Shown here: positions 38,489-47,200 of the stretch, piece after piece
Position numbering within the stretch: the first letter of the stretch is position 1
How the letters are laid out: every line of letters begins with the position of its first letter
Origin: Tsukamurella conjunctivitidis
Lineage (GTDB): Bacteria; Actinomycetota; Actinomycetes; Mycobacteriales; Mycobacteriaceae
Reading direction: 5' to 3'
Assembly: GCF_007858475.1 (NCBI RefSeq)
Contig: NZ_VIGX01000011.1
Location: 48,892-112,891, forward strand
DNA: 64,000 nucleotides
The notes under the pieces: generated by a model
Seen by the model: the letters and a program-made list of their open reading frames with translations, nothing else
Told to the model about the DNA's origin: nothing
Database searches by the model: none
Made by a program: the position numbers and the translations under genes

Positions 38489-40723
38489 GTGACTGATCTC
38501 GACCAGGCCCCCGCTCCGGCCGCGCAGCCGGAGCAGGCGCAACGCACCTTCCTCGATGTCGGCGGCATGACGTGCGCCGCGTGCGTCGGGCGGGTGGAGC
38601 GCAAGCTCAACAAGCTCGACGGGGTGCGCGCCGTGGTCAATCTGGCGACGCGGACGGCCACCGTCGAGCACGCGCCGACGGTCAGCGTCGAGCAGCTGAC
38701 CGGGACCGTCGAGGCTGCGGGGTACACCGCCGCGCCGAAGTCCCCGAACCCGCGCCGCGCGATCCTCGCCGAGGAGCGCGAGCGCCGCGACGTGCTGCGC
38801 CGGCTGATCGTCTCGCTGGTGCTGTTCGTGCCCGCCGCGGATCTGTCGATCGTGCTCGCGACCATCCCGTCGACGCGGTTCACCGGCTGGCAGTGGGTGC
38901 TGCTCGCGTTGAGCCTGCCCGTCGTGACCTGGGGCGCCTGGCCGCTGCACAAGCGGGCCTTCCAGGGAGCGCGGCACGGCGCCGCGACCATGGACACGCT
39001 GGTCTCGGTCGGCATCATCTCCGCCACCGCCTGGTCGGTGGTCACGGTGCTCACGCCCGGCCGGCAGCGCCCGGATCCGCACGGCTTCTGGAACGCGATC
39101 ATCCAGTCCGACCCGATCTACCTCGAGGTCGCGATGGGCGTCACCGTCTTCGTGCTCGCGGGCCGGTACTTCGAGGCGTCGGCGCGCGCGAAGGCCGCGT
39201 CCGCGCTGCGCGAGCTCGCCACGCGCGGCGCGCGCGAGGTGTCGGTGCTGGTCCGCGACGGTTCCGAGCTGCGCATCCCGGTCGGCGAGCTGCGCGAGGA
39301 GCAGCTCTTCGTGGTGCGCCCCGGCGAGACGATCGCGACGGACGGCGTCGTCGAGTCCGGCTCCGCGTTCGTCGACAACTCGGCGATGACCGGCGAGTCC
39401 CGGCCCGTGCCCGCGGGCCCGGGCGACCGCGTCGTCGGCGGCACCGTCTGCCAGGACGGCCGCCTGACGGTCCGCGCGACCGCCGTCGGGGAGGACACCA
39501 CTTTCGCCGCGATGCTCCGGCTCGTCGAGGACGCGCAGGCGAGCAAGGCGCGGATGCAGCGCCTCGCCGATCGGGTCTCCGCCGTCTTCGTGCCGTGCGT
39601 TTTCGCCATCGCCGCACTCACCTTCGCGGGCTGGCTGATCGGCAGCGGGATCGACAGCGCGGTGAAGTCCGCGATCGCCGTGCTCGTGATCGCCTGCCCG
39701 TGCGCGCTGGGGCTCGCCACGCCCGTCGCCTTCATGGTCGCCTCCGGCCGCGGCGCGCAGCTGGGCGTCTACGTCCGCGGGCATCAGGCGCTCGAAGCCA
39801 CCGAGACCATCGACACCGTCGTCTTCGACAAGACCGGCACCGTGACCACCGGCGTGCTCTCGGTGGCCGGCGTGAGCGTCGCGCCGGGATTCACCGAGGA
39901 CGCCGTGCTGCGATTGGCCGGCGCCGTCGAGGCGGCGTCCGAGCACGCCGTCGCCCGGGCGGTCGTCGCGCGCGCCGGGGGCGACCTGCCCGCGGTCGAG
40001 GACTTCCGGGCCGTGCCGGGCCTCGGCGCCACCGGCGTCGTCGACGGTGCCGCCGTGCGCGTCGGATCGCCGCGGTTCGTCGCGCCGGGCGTGCTCTCCG
40101 GGGCGGTCGAGGCCGCCGCCGAGGCGGGCCGGACCGTCGCCGTGGTGGAGGTCGACGGTGCCGTCGCCGCCGTCCTCGAGGTGGCCGACACGATCAAGCC
40201 GGATGCGGCGGCCTCCGTCGCGCGGCTGCACGAGGCCGGGATCCGGACGGTGCTGCTCACCGGCGACAACGCCGCCGCGGCGGCCAAGGTCGCGGCGCTC
40301 GTCGGCATCGACGACGTGCGCGCCGACGTGCTGCCCGACGGGAAGGTCGCGGCGGTGCGGGAGCTGCAGGCGTCGGGCCGGAAGGTCGCCATGGTGGGCG
40401 ACGGCGTGAACGACGGCCCCGCCCTCGCCGCCGCCGACCTGGGCCTGGCGATGGGCACGGGCACCGACGTGGCGCAGAGCGCGGCCGATATCGTCCTGAT
40501 GCGCGAAGAGCTCTCCGCGGTGCCCGACGCGCTCGGCCTCGCCCGCGCCACGCTGAAAACCATCAAGACGAACCTGGTGTGGGCCTTCGGCTACAACGTC
40601 GCCGCGATCCCCGTCGCCGTCGCCGGCCTGCTGAATCCCCTGATCGGCGCCGCGGCCATGGCGTTCAGCTCGTTCTTCGTGGTGTGGAACAGCCTGCGCC
40701 TGCGCACGTTCGGTAAACGCTAG
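38489..40723 (+). CDS. copA: Copper-translocating P1B-type ATPase
   Basis: A 744-residue heavy-metal pump. Seen: an N-terminal HMA domain with the metal site GMTCAAC (Cys29, Cys32), eight helices, the actuator motif MTGESRPV, the membrane metal site CPC (403-405), phosphorylation Asp447 in DKTGT, and the hinge MVGDGVNDGPALAAADLG. The CPC plus YN (GYNVAAIP) and late MAFSSFFVVWNSLRL fit Cu+ export (P1B-1). Unusual: the conserved SEHP loop reads SEHA. The GTG start sits behind GGAGGG. Other copper-linked genes lie 4-9 kb away. Confidence 0.92.
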   Translation: MTDLDQAPAPAAQPEQAQRTFLDVGGMTCAACVGRVERKLNKLDGVRAVVNLATRTATVEHAPTVSVEQLTGTVEAAGYTAAPKSPNPRRAILAEERERRDVLRRLIVSLVLFVPAADLSIVLATIPSTRFTGWQWVLLALSLPVVTWGAWPLHKRAFQGARHGAATMDTLVSVGIISATAWSVVTVLTPGRQRPDPHGFWNAIIQSDPIYLEVAMGVTVFVLAGRYFEASARAKAASALRELATRGAREVSVLVRDGSELRIPVGELREEQLFVVRPGETIATDGVVESGSAFVDNSAMTGESRPVPAGPGDRVVGGTVCQDGRLTVRATAVGEDTTFAAMLRLVEDAQASKARMQRLADRVSAVFVPCVFAIAALTFAGWLIGSGIDSAVKSAIAVLVIACPCALGLATPVAFMVASGRGAQLGVYVRGHQALEATETIDTVVFDKTGTVTTGVLSVAGVSVAPGFTEDAVLRLAGAVEAASEHAVARAVVARAGGDLPAVEDFRAVPGLGATGVVDGAAVRVGSPRFVAPGVLSGAVEAAAEAGRTVAVVEVDGAVAAVLEVADTIKPDAAASVARLHEAGIRTVLLTGDNAAAAAKVAALVGIDDVRADVLPDGKVAAVRELQASGRKVAMVGDGVNDGPALAAADLGLAMGTGTDVAQSAADIVLMREELSAVPDALGLARATLKTIKTNLVWAFGYNVAAIPVAVAGLLNPLIGAAAMAFSSFFVVWNSLRLRTFGKR

Positions 40724-40751
40724 CGGGAATTCGCCTGGTCTAATTCCCTCA

Positions 40752-40779
40752 TTCCCCGTTGCAAAAGCAACGCGCGGGA
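40752..40779. terminator. Hairpin after the copper ATPase gene
   Basis: CGTTGC-AAAA-GCAACG is a perfect inner stem, extended outward by TTCCC and GGGAA with small bulges. It lies 30 bases after the stop codon and before the GH5 gene. Confidence 0.55.
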
Positions 40780-40831
40780 ATACTGTGACGCCTGAGGCTA
40801 ATGAGGTCTCGCTGTCGCCTAGGGAGTTGCC

Positions 40832-42082
40832 ATGCCAAGCAGTCGGGGATCCTCCTTCCGTAACCACCGCGAGCCCGCGCCGGGGCGGCGCCTCAGGTGG
40901 CGTGCCGCACTGATACTCGCCGCATCTCTACTGGTGGCCATCAATGGCATGCGACCTGCCGTACCAGCGCAGGCAGCCGTCCAAGTAGGCGACGGGCAAC
41001 GCGGACTCAACATCCAAACGCTGTACGTTCAGGCGAACATCATCTACGACCACCCGACCGCAGTCGGTACCGGCGAGCCGCAGTCGTCGTACAACTACCT
41101 CGCGGGATTGGGACACAAGCTCATTCGCCTGAACATTAATTGGGACTACCTCCAGCCGAACCTCGACACGGGTAATCGCACATTCCACTCGGCCTACTGG
41201 GCGGCGGTCAAGTCGGAAGTCTCGAAAATTAGGACTGCCGGCATGCGCACCGTGCTGGATCTGCACAACGGTTGTGAGTGGAAGAAGCCCAAGACGTCGA
41301 CCACCCTTCTCTGCGGCGCCGGCCTCACCACGACGGATACCACCGACGTCTGGCGCAAACTCTCGACCGAATTCAAGAACGACACCAGCGTCGTCGCGTA
41401 CGACCTGTTCAACGAGCCCGTGCGGTTCAATCACCCCACCCGCCCGGAAGTTCGGAAGCCGGACTACCAGCCCTATTCGACGTACAAGACGCACGTCAAC
41501 GCGGTCGTCGCCGCGATCCGGGCGAACAGTGACAACAAGACCATCTGGGTCGAATCACTGTGCTGCCATTGGTCGCAGGACCTACCGGACACCGATCCCG
41601 GAGGCGGCTGGGTCGTCGATCCTCAGAACAAGATCGTCTACTCGTTGCACATGTATCCGGTTGGCGACAGCACCGCGGGCGAAACCTATAACCCTGCGAA
41701 AGAAGATCCGAACTACGAGCAGCCACCCGGCAACTTCTGGGCCGACTACGGGTACGACCGAGGCTTTCTCGGGCGCCTCGACCGATTCGGGAGGTGGTGC
41801 GTCGATCGGGGTGTCCGGTGTTCGATCGGCGAGGTTGGTTGGTACGGCTACGGCCAGTCGGCCACCAGTGCCGCGCAATGGAATGAGCTCGGCGACATCT
41901 GGTACTACAAGGCCAACTTCTACGGTTTGGACGTCACGTACTTCGGTGCGTCGTCGGCATATCACGAGGGCCTCACCGCGTACGACGCACCCGGGCCCGA
42001 CACGTGGTTGCCCGCTGCTGGAATCAGCCGCAAACAGGCGCAGGCGACGATCCTGGAGAAACCTGAGCACCGCTCGCGGTAG
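40832..42082 (+). CDS. Secreted glycoside hydrolase family 5
   Basis: A 416-residue exported glycosidase with a signal peptide ending AQA near residue 48 and a GH5-like barrel. Seen: LIRLNINWDYLQPN, the acid/base Glu in AYDLFNEPV, IVYSLHMYPV, and the nucleophile Glu in CSIGEVGWYG. GH5 enzymes cleave beta-glucans, mannans or glycolipids; the polymer here is unknown. The ATG follows AGGGAG. Base composition is visibly lower in GC (roughly 60%) and codon choice differs from neighbours, suggesting transfer. It lies near decayed and intact polysaccharide genes and could trim an exopolymer. Confidence 0.83.
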   Translation: MPSSRGSSFRNHREPAPGRRLRWRAALILAASLLVAINGMRPAVPAQAAVQVGDGQRGLNIQTLYVQANIIYDHPTAVGTGEPQSSYNYLAGLGHKLIRLNINWDYLQPNLDTGNRTFHSAYWAAVKSEVSKIRTAGMRTVLDLHNGCEWKKPKTSTTLLCGAGLTTTDTTDVWRKLSTEFKNDTSVVAYDLFNEPVRFNHPTRPEVRKPDYQPYSTYKTHVNAVVAAIRANSDNKTIWVESLCCHWSQDLPDTDPGGGWVVDPQNKIVYSLHMYPVGDSTAGETYNPAKEDPNYEQPPGNFWADYGYDRGFLGRLDRFGRWCVDRGVRCSIGEVGWYGYGQSATSAAQWNELGDIWYYKANFYGLDVTYFGASSAYHEGLTAYDAPGPDTWLPAAGISRKQAQATILEKPEHRSR

Positions 42083-42117
42083 TCGCGTCGGCTAACGCTC
42101 ACGCAGGGTCGCGTTCC

Positions 42118-42684
42118 TCACCTCGAATGAAGAATCGGAAGCAGCACGAGTCCGGCAGTAGTGAGCGCCTGCAACGCGGCCAGGGCGACCAGCGGCCAGA
42201 GCCTGCGCACGTGATTCGATACGAACAGCTGGGTCAGTAGGAGAACCGTCAGCACGGCGGCCGGCAGCTCTACGTACTTCTGGTACAGCTGCGCGCCGAA
42301 CATCAGCGCCGCAGCGAGCGCGACCAGAGATGCCACCAGGACTGCGCCGTAGCGGGCCGGCACGGCCCGCACGGCCACTGTCGCCGCGAAACCGCCGAGG
42401 AAGGCCAGGACCACCAGCACCGGCGAACGGCCTGCGATGTCCGGGAACGCCCCGACGGCCGACCAGACGAGTCCGCCCCGCCGGGAGTCATCGGGGGAAA
42501 GCGTCGCCCCACTGGCGAAGACGACTGCGGGCACCGCCGCGATCACGCCCACCACGGAGGCCTCCCGCGCCCGGACGAGCACGCCCGAGAATCCCGCGGT
42601 GGCCAGCACGGTCGGCACGAGGAAGACTGCGGCCACCGCCGAGACGAAGGACAGCGATGTCGGGCTCAGGTGCATCCCACTCAT
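42118..42684 (-). CDS. Membrane protein, probable C-terminal remnant of a glycosyltransferase
   Basis: An open frame of 188 residues starting at an ATG with AAAGAG just upstream, with five to six helices and the segment FGAQLYQKYVELPAAVLTVLLL. This ending resembles the C-terminal half of GT-C type membrane glycosyltransferases. The frame continues upstream of its ATG as GLAPPAGKEMSGMHL, which reads on from the decayed upstream segment in another frame. It is thus probably the surviving C-terminus of a broken gene, although it may still be translated. Convergent with GH5. Confidence 0.5.
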   Translation of the reverse strand: MSGMHLSPTSLSFVSAVAAVFLVPTVLATAGFSGVLVRAREASVVGVIAAVPAVVFASGATLSPDDSRRGGLVWSAVGAFPDIAGRSPVLVVLAFLGGFAATVAVRAVPARYGAVLVASLVALAAALMFGAQLYQKYVELPAAVLTVLLLTQLFVSNHVRRLWPLVALAALQALTTAGLVLLPILHSR

Positions 42685-42968
42685 CTCTTTACCTGCGGGC
42701 GGAGCAAGCCCCTCACAGCGCGGTGAGCCACGCCGACATGGCCAGCCCCGGCGCGCAGATCCGGACCAGCGCCGGCACCCCGGGCCAGCGCGGACCACTT
42801 CCTCCAGCGAAGGCGTACGCTGCGCACGCCGGCAGCAACAACCAGATGAAGTTCTGACGGGTGGGGAGGCTCCCGCGATGAGCACGCCGACACCCAGCTG
42901 CGCGCGGGCCCCGTCCGAACGTCAGGGCTGCGGCGAGCGCGGCGAAGGCGAACAGCGTCGCGGCATCA
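42685..42968 (-). pseudogene. Decayed membrane glycosyltransferase, central part
   Basis: Hydrophobic, protein-like sequence is spread over shifted frames. One frame gives NDAATLFAFAALAAALTFGR, the next frame gives AQLGVGVLIAGAS, and the first resumes with TRQNFIWLLLPACAAYAFAG before a TGA at 42713-42715; the remainder continues in a third frame in 42118-42684. RQNFIW followed by a helix is typical of GT-C glycosyltransferases. There is no start codon and the N-terminal part is missing; the remnant abuts the TPM gene stop. At least three frameshifts plus truncation indicate a pseudogene. Confidence 0.65.
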
Positions 42969-42972
42969 TTGC

Positions 42973-43998
42973 CTAGAAGCTTCCTGATGAGCCGCCGCCG
43001 TCGGAGAAGCCGCCCGAGCTCGACGAGGAGCTCGGGCCGCTCGAGCCGCTGTCGGAGGCGAAGCTCGAGCTCGATCCGCCACCGCCGAAGACCCCGCCCG
43101 ACGAACTCGAACCCGTCTCCGATTCCCGTACGTGCCACTGCGGGTAGATGCTGTTCCACGTGACCAGGCCGACGCCGGTGTGCCGGTGCGCATGGGCGTA
43201 GCGCTTGCGGTTCGACCAGGTCGCGTAGCCGGGCTCGTCGTCGATGACAGCGGCGAGGCGCGAGCGCAGTTCGGGGGTGTCAGCGTTCGCGGCGGCCCCG
43301 AGCTTCGTCACGATCGAGACGACGATGCCGATCGCCACCAGGACGAAGATTGCGATGATCACCCCGGGGATCCCACTGTTCTGCGTCGCCGGGCTCTGCC
43401 AGTGTGGGGAAGATCCGGGATAGCTGCCGTAGATCCCGCCGTCGCCGGGGTTGTACGTCGTCCCGCCCGCGAGGCCGGGAGCGAGCACCACAGCATCGTC
43501 AGGGGTGGTGGCGACGGCGGCGGTCGTTGTGGCCACGGCGAGCCCGGTGGCGACGTCGGCGAGACCTCGCAGCCCGGCGATGACGCCGTTCGCGTAGTTC
43601 CCCGCACGGAAGGGCGGCGTGATGGCGGTGTCGATGACGCGGGTGATCTCGGCATCGGGGATGCGCGTCATCGCCGTCGGTGTGGTGTAGACACCGACCT
43701 TCCTCGTCTGTACGTCCACCGCGATCACCACCGCCTCGCCGCGATCCCGGCCGAGCACCGCGCCCGCGCCGGTGGCGAACGCGCGGATGTCCTGCCCCCC
43801 GATCCCGTTCGCGGTGACGACGGTGCCGGTCATCCCCGTCCGCAGCTGGAAATCGTCCAAGGCCGCCCCCACGTCGCCCGCCCGGTCGCCGAACAGCCCG
43901 GCGCGGTCGGCGACACCCGTCGGATCAGCTGCCGCCGTGCCGACACCGGCGGTCAGAGCTACGATCAGCACGCACACGATGCCGAAGATCCGGTTCAT
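42973..43998 (-). CDS. TPM-domain (YgcG-like) membrane protein
   Basis: A 341-residue protein: signal peptide (residues 1-25, ending AAAD), a TPM domain of about 120 residues (VADRAGLFGDRAGDVGAALD to VIAGLRGLADV), a second hydrophobic segment at GVIIAIFVLVAIGIVVSIV, a soluble region with RKRYAHAHRHTG, and a Ser/Gly tail ending FSDGGGSSGSF. TPM proteins are membrane-attached with the domain outside; one plant member has phosphatase activity, but the bacterial role is unclear. The ATG at 43998 was chosen because TATGAT lies 6 bases before it and it begins the signal peptide. Confidence 0.85.
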   Translation of the reverse strand: MNRIFGIVCVLIVALTAGVGTAAADPTGVADRAGLFGDRAGDVGAALDDFQLRTGMTGTVVTANGIGGQDIRAFATGAGAVLGRDRGEAVVIAVDVQTRKVGVYTTPTAMTRIPDAEITRVIDTAITPPFRAGNYANGVIAGLRGLADVATGLAVATTTAAVATTPDDAVVLAPGLAGGTTYNPGDGGIYGSYPGSSPHWQSPATQNSGIPGVIIAIFVLVAIGIVVSIVTKLGAAANADTPELRSRLAAVIDDEPGYATWSNRKRYAHAHRHTGVGLVTWNSIYPQWHVRESETGSSSSGGVFGGGGSSSSFASDSGSSGPSSSSSSGGFSDGGGSSGSF

Positions 43999-44004
43999 GA
44001 TCGG

Positions 44005-44010
44005 ATCATA
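44005..44010 (-). promoter_or_regulatory. -10 hexamer of the TPM gene
   Basis: TATGAT on the minus strand lies 6 bases before the ATG at 43998. A GATCG/CGATC pair flanks the upstream region (44012-44040). Confidence 0.45.
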
Positions 44011-44109
44011 CTTAGCGATCGTGATGTTCTGCTGCATGATCGTTAGGGCATTGTCGACAGCCTCGCCCCTCCGCCGGAGCCCCGGGGGACCGACGGCCTC
44101 ACGGCCGAC

Positions 44110-45951
44110 TCAGAGCAACTCTGGCTCGGAGTCCTCGTCGCGGTTGCGCCACGCCCAGTGCAGGACGAGACCGAGGGTGACGAGCGCGATCGCGGCCTCG
44201 TCGGTGGCCCACGCGACGACGCCGCCGACGAACTGGTCGCGGTGCAGGTCCGTCATCCACGGGAAGTCGAGGTAGAGGTACAGGCGCGAGCCGACGAGAC
44301 CGTCCATCGTCATCACGATGAGCGCGAACACCATGGTGATCGGCATCATCGCGAGCAGCATGCCGATGCGGCCGATGAACGGCAGCTCGCCCGGCACCGG
44401 GTCGATCTGGAAGACGCGCCAGTAGAACAGGAAGCCGGTGAACAGCAGCGCGGCGTAGATCGCCAGGTGGCCCCAGTGGTAGCGGCCGATGCTGTCGAAG
44501 AGCGGCGTGAAGTACAGACCGTAGAGCACCGCCGCGAACAGTCCGAGCTGCACGACGGGCCGCATGAGCACGGCGAAGGACTTCGACTCGAGCACGGTCG
44601 AGAGCCACCGCGCGGGCGCCCCGGTGAGCGTGTCCCGCATCAGCGTGATCGGCGCTCCCAGCAGCAGGAAGACCGGCACGATCGAGGTCATCAGCATGTG
44701 CACCACCATGTGCACGCTGAACATCGCGTTGGAGTAGGTGCGCAGCCCGGAGCTGGTCAGAGTGAGCAGGAAGACGCAGCCGAGCACGAAGAAGACGCTG
44801 CGGTACCAGGGCCAGTTCGTCGTACGCCGCACCAGCAGCAGGTAGCCGACGGCGAGGGCGATCGCGAAGGGCGCGAGGTTCAGGTCGGGCCGCCAGTTCC
44901 CGAGGAAGGACATCGCACTCGGCGGATCCGGCAGGTTGTAGCCGAGGAAGTTCTCCCCCACCGTGGGCCGGCTGCGCAGGAACGGCGGCGGCGTCAGTTC
45001 CGAGGCCGCGATGGCGGTGCCGAAGGCCGCCGTCAGTAGCGCCGCCGCGACCGGCAGCGCGCGCAGCCAGTGCGCCGCGCCCGCGACGAGGAGAAGCGCC
45101 CCGGTGGCGAGCAGAAGCAGGCCGTACCAAGTGACCCAGAGGTCGGATCCGGGTGCCATGACCACGGCGATGACAGCGCCGTTGACCAGCGCCACGGCGG
45201 CGAACAGCGGGCCGATCCAGCGGCGCTCGGGCCGGGCCGGCAACCGCACCGCCGACCACAGACCACCGAGCCACAGGGCCGCGACGACCGCAAGCGTCGT
45301 CAGCGCGGCGGTCGTGTAGTCGTGGTTCCAGTTCTGGGCCTCGTTGGCGGTCACGACCGTGGCGAGCAGGCCGACGACCGCGGGCAGCAGCATCCACAGG
45401 TGCGCCATCCACGTCATCGCGGTGCGCAGAGCCGCGTACACGATCACCGCGCAGACGAGCGAGACGATCCAGCCCTTCGCCGTGTCGGAGGCCGAGATCA
45501 GGATGCCGAGACCGCCGACCCGGTACGTGTCGACGAGGTTCTGGGCGGCGCTCTCCGCGGCCGCGAGGAAGATCATCGGGAGCGAGACGACGGCCCAGAC
45601 GGCGGCGTACCGTCGGGCCTGCAACTGCGTGAGGTACCCGCGCAGGCCCAGCTCCCCCGTGTCGAGGGCCTTGGTCCGGAAGACCGCGTAGCCCACCGCG
45701 CCGAAGGTCAGCGCCGCGGCGACGGTGCCGATCACCCGGCCGACGGCCGCGCCGTAGGCGGTGAGCGCCCCGGGGTAGGCATTGCCGTTGACGAGGTAGC
45801 GCAGCTCGCCCTCGCTCGCGACCAGCCAGATCACCACCGCGACGGCGGCGACGGAGCCGACGGCGAGCGCTGCGACGCCGCCCGCGCGCGGGGCGCCCGG
45901 GGATCCTTCGGTCGTCGCAGCGGCGTCGGACTCCTGCGCCACCGTCGTCAA
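44110..45951 (-). CDS. CopD-CtaG fusion, copper/cytochrome oxidase assembly protein
   Basis: A 613-residue polytopic protein combining a CopD-type domain (residues about 130-330; AVVSLPMIFLAAAESAAQNL, WMAHLWMLLPAVVGLLATVV, WNHDYTTAAL) with a caa3_CtaG domain (about 350-600; NAMFSVHMVVHMLMTSIVPV, RYHWGHLAIYAALLFTG). Such fusions occur across mycobacteria and are linked to copper uptake for cytochrome oxidase. Its TTG start is 1 base after the stop of the secreted protein gene upstream, so the two are coupled. Conserved His and Met in the helices are candidate copper ligands. Confidence 0.9.
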   Translation of the reverse strand: MTTVAQESDAAATTEGSPGAPRAGGVAALAVGSVAAVAVVIWLVASEGELRYLVNGNAYPGALTAYGAAVGRVIGTVAAALTFGAVGYAVFRTKALDTGELGLRGYLTQLQARRYAAVWAVVSLPMIFLAAAESAAQNLVDTYRVGGLGILISASDTAKGWIVSLVCAVIVYAALRTAMTWMAHLWMLLPAVVGLLATVVTANEAQNWNHDYTTAALTTLAVVAALWLGGLWSAVRLPARPERRWIGPLFAAVALVNGAVIAVVMAPGSDLWVTWYGLLLLATGALLLVAGAAHWLRALPVAAALLTAAFGTAIAASELTPPPFLRSRPTVGENFLGYNLPDPPSAMSFLGNWRPDLNLAPFAIALAVGYLLLVRRTTNWPWYRSVFFVLGCVFLLTLTSSGLRTYSNAMFSVHMVVHMLMTSIVPVFLLLGAPITLMRDTLTGAPARWLSTVLESKSFAVLMRPVVQLGLFAAVLYGLYFTPLFDSIGRYHWGHLAIYAALLFTGFLFYWRVFQIDPVPGELPFIGRIGMLLAMMPITMVFALIVMTMDGLVGSRLYLYLDFPWMTDLHRDQFVGGVVAWATDEAAIALVTLGLVLHWAWRNRDEDSEPELL

Positions 45952-45952
45952 G

Positions 45953-46675
45953 CTACTTCGCGTCCTTGATCTTCTTCACGGCCTTGTCGAGGAAGCCGTT
46001 GAACTCGCCGCGATCCGGGTCGCCGCCGAGCTTGGTGCCCTGCACCGCGACGGTGTAGCCGCGCAGCGAGGCCACGCCGACGAGGACCTTCTGGTGGATC
46101 GGGAAGGAGTCGGCGCCCTTGGTGCGGGTGCCGTCGAGGGCGATCTCGAAGGTGGCCTTCTGCTTGTCCGAGGAGACCTCCTTGGTGATGGCGCGCACCT
46201 TGATGGTGCCGCCCCGCGGATCGTTGGTCTCGATGGTCACGTCGGAGCACATCTTGAGCAGGCCGACCTTGACGGTGTCGACGTCGACGTCCTTGGCGAC
46301 GAGCGTCTCGCTCAGGCTCTTGCGGTCCTGATCGTGCACGCCGGCGACGGTGTCGCCGTCGCTCTGGCCGCCCTTGACGGCGGTGAGGAGGTTCTTGCAC
46401 TCCGGCGGCGTGACCTTCGCCGAGCTGGCGAGGGTCAGCGGGTCGGCGCCGAGTTCGTTGGCCAGCCGCTGCTGCGGCGACGGCACGACGATGTAGCCGC
46501 CCGGGAAGTCGCTGGAGTTCAGCAGCAGCTCCGCCGACGGTGCGGTGGGCTTGGTAGTGGTGTCGGGGTCGGCGACGGCGACACCACCGGTCAGGCCGAC
46601 GACCAGCGAGGTCGCGGCAGTGAGGGTGGCGGCGCGACGCAGGCCCGCTCGCTTGAGGTCAGTCTTCGCGTTCAT
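45953..46675 (-). CDS. Secreted DUF5642-like protein
   Basis: A 240-residue exported protein with a signal peptide (hydrophobic at residues 17-33, cleavage near AVAD). The mature start SAELLLNSSDFPGGYIVVPSP is typical of mycobacterial DUF5642-type secreted proteins, with two cysteines (PPECKNLL and KMCSDVT) probably forming a disulfide. Function unknown. It is followed at once by the CopD-CtaG gene, so a part in envelope copper handling is possible but unproven. Confidence 0.78.
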   Translation of the reverse strand: MNAKTDLKRAGLRRAATLTAATSLVVGLTGGVAVADPDTTTKPTAPSAELLLNSSDFPGGYIVVPSPQQRLANELGADPLTLASSAKVTPPECKNLLTAVKGGQSDGDTVAGVHDQDRKSLSETLVAKDVDVDTVKVGLLKMCSDVTIETNDPRGGTIKVRAITKEVSSDKQKATFEIALDGTRTKGADSFPIHQKVLVGVASLRGYTVAVQGTKLGGDPDRGEFNGFLDKAVKKIKDAK

Positions 46676-46731
46676 CCTTCACCTATCTCCGGTCTCGAGC
46701 CGTTCGTTACGCGGAACGACGGTGACGGTGG

Positions 46732-47187
46732 TCACCGCACGGCACGCTTGCGCAGCGCGATCATGCTCAGCGCCGCGACGGCCACGGCGATCTCCGCCGC
46801 GGCGAAGACGATCATCAGGGTCATCCAGGGCTGCATCGAGCTCATCGAGTGGCCCATCGCGCCCATGTCCATCCCGGGCATGGAGTGGTCCATGCCCGCC
46901 ATGCCGGAGTCCATCGCCGACATCAACACCGGGTGCAGCGCGATCATGATCGCGCCCATCGCCGCGGTCCGCACCCAGGCGCTCACCGTCGGGTTGCGGA
47001 ACAGGCACACCGAGCAGTGCGCGCAACCGATCAGCATCGCCGCGACGATCAGCGAGACCACCCAGCTGTTGTCGCCGAGCATCGGAAGGTGCACGAGCGA
47101 CGTGGCGAGCGCGACGGCGGCGCCGACCCACCCCCAGATGCGGGCGGTCCGGGACGTTCCGGCGGCGTCGGCGTGCGCGTGGTTCAC
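46732..47187 (-). CDS. Met/His-rich membrane protein
   Basis: A 151-residue protein with four helices and a periplasmic loop packed with metal ligands at residues about 90-118, including MSAMDSGMAGMDHSMPGMDM and MGHSMSSM. An AHCSVC motif lies near helix 2. Such Met/His loops bind Cu+ outside the cell in copper-handling proteins. It is upstream of the secreted and CopD-CtaG genes on the same strand. The GTG start has TAGGAT 7 bases upstream. Copper binding is inferred from composition; I know no named family. Confidence 0.78.
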   Translation of the reverse strand: MNHAHADAAGTSRTARIWGWVGAAVALATSLVHLPMLGDNSWVVSLIVAAMLIGCAHCSVCLFRNPTVSAWVRTAAMGAIMIALHPVLMSAMDSGMAGMDHSMPGMDMGAMGHSMSSMQPWMTLMIVFAAAEIAVAVAALSMIALRKRAVR

Positions 47188-47194
47188 GCCCGTG

Positions 47195-47200
47195 ATCCTA
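47195..47200 (-). promoter_or_regulatory. -10 hexamer containing the Wzy-like stop codon
   Basis: On the minus strand TAGGAT lies 7 bases before the GTG at 47187 and begins with the TAG stop of the Wzy-like gene. Confidence 0.45.
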
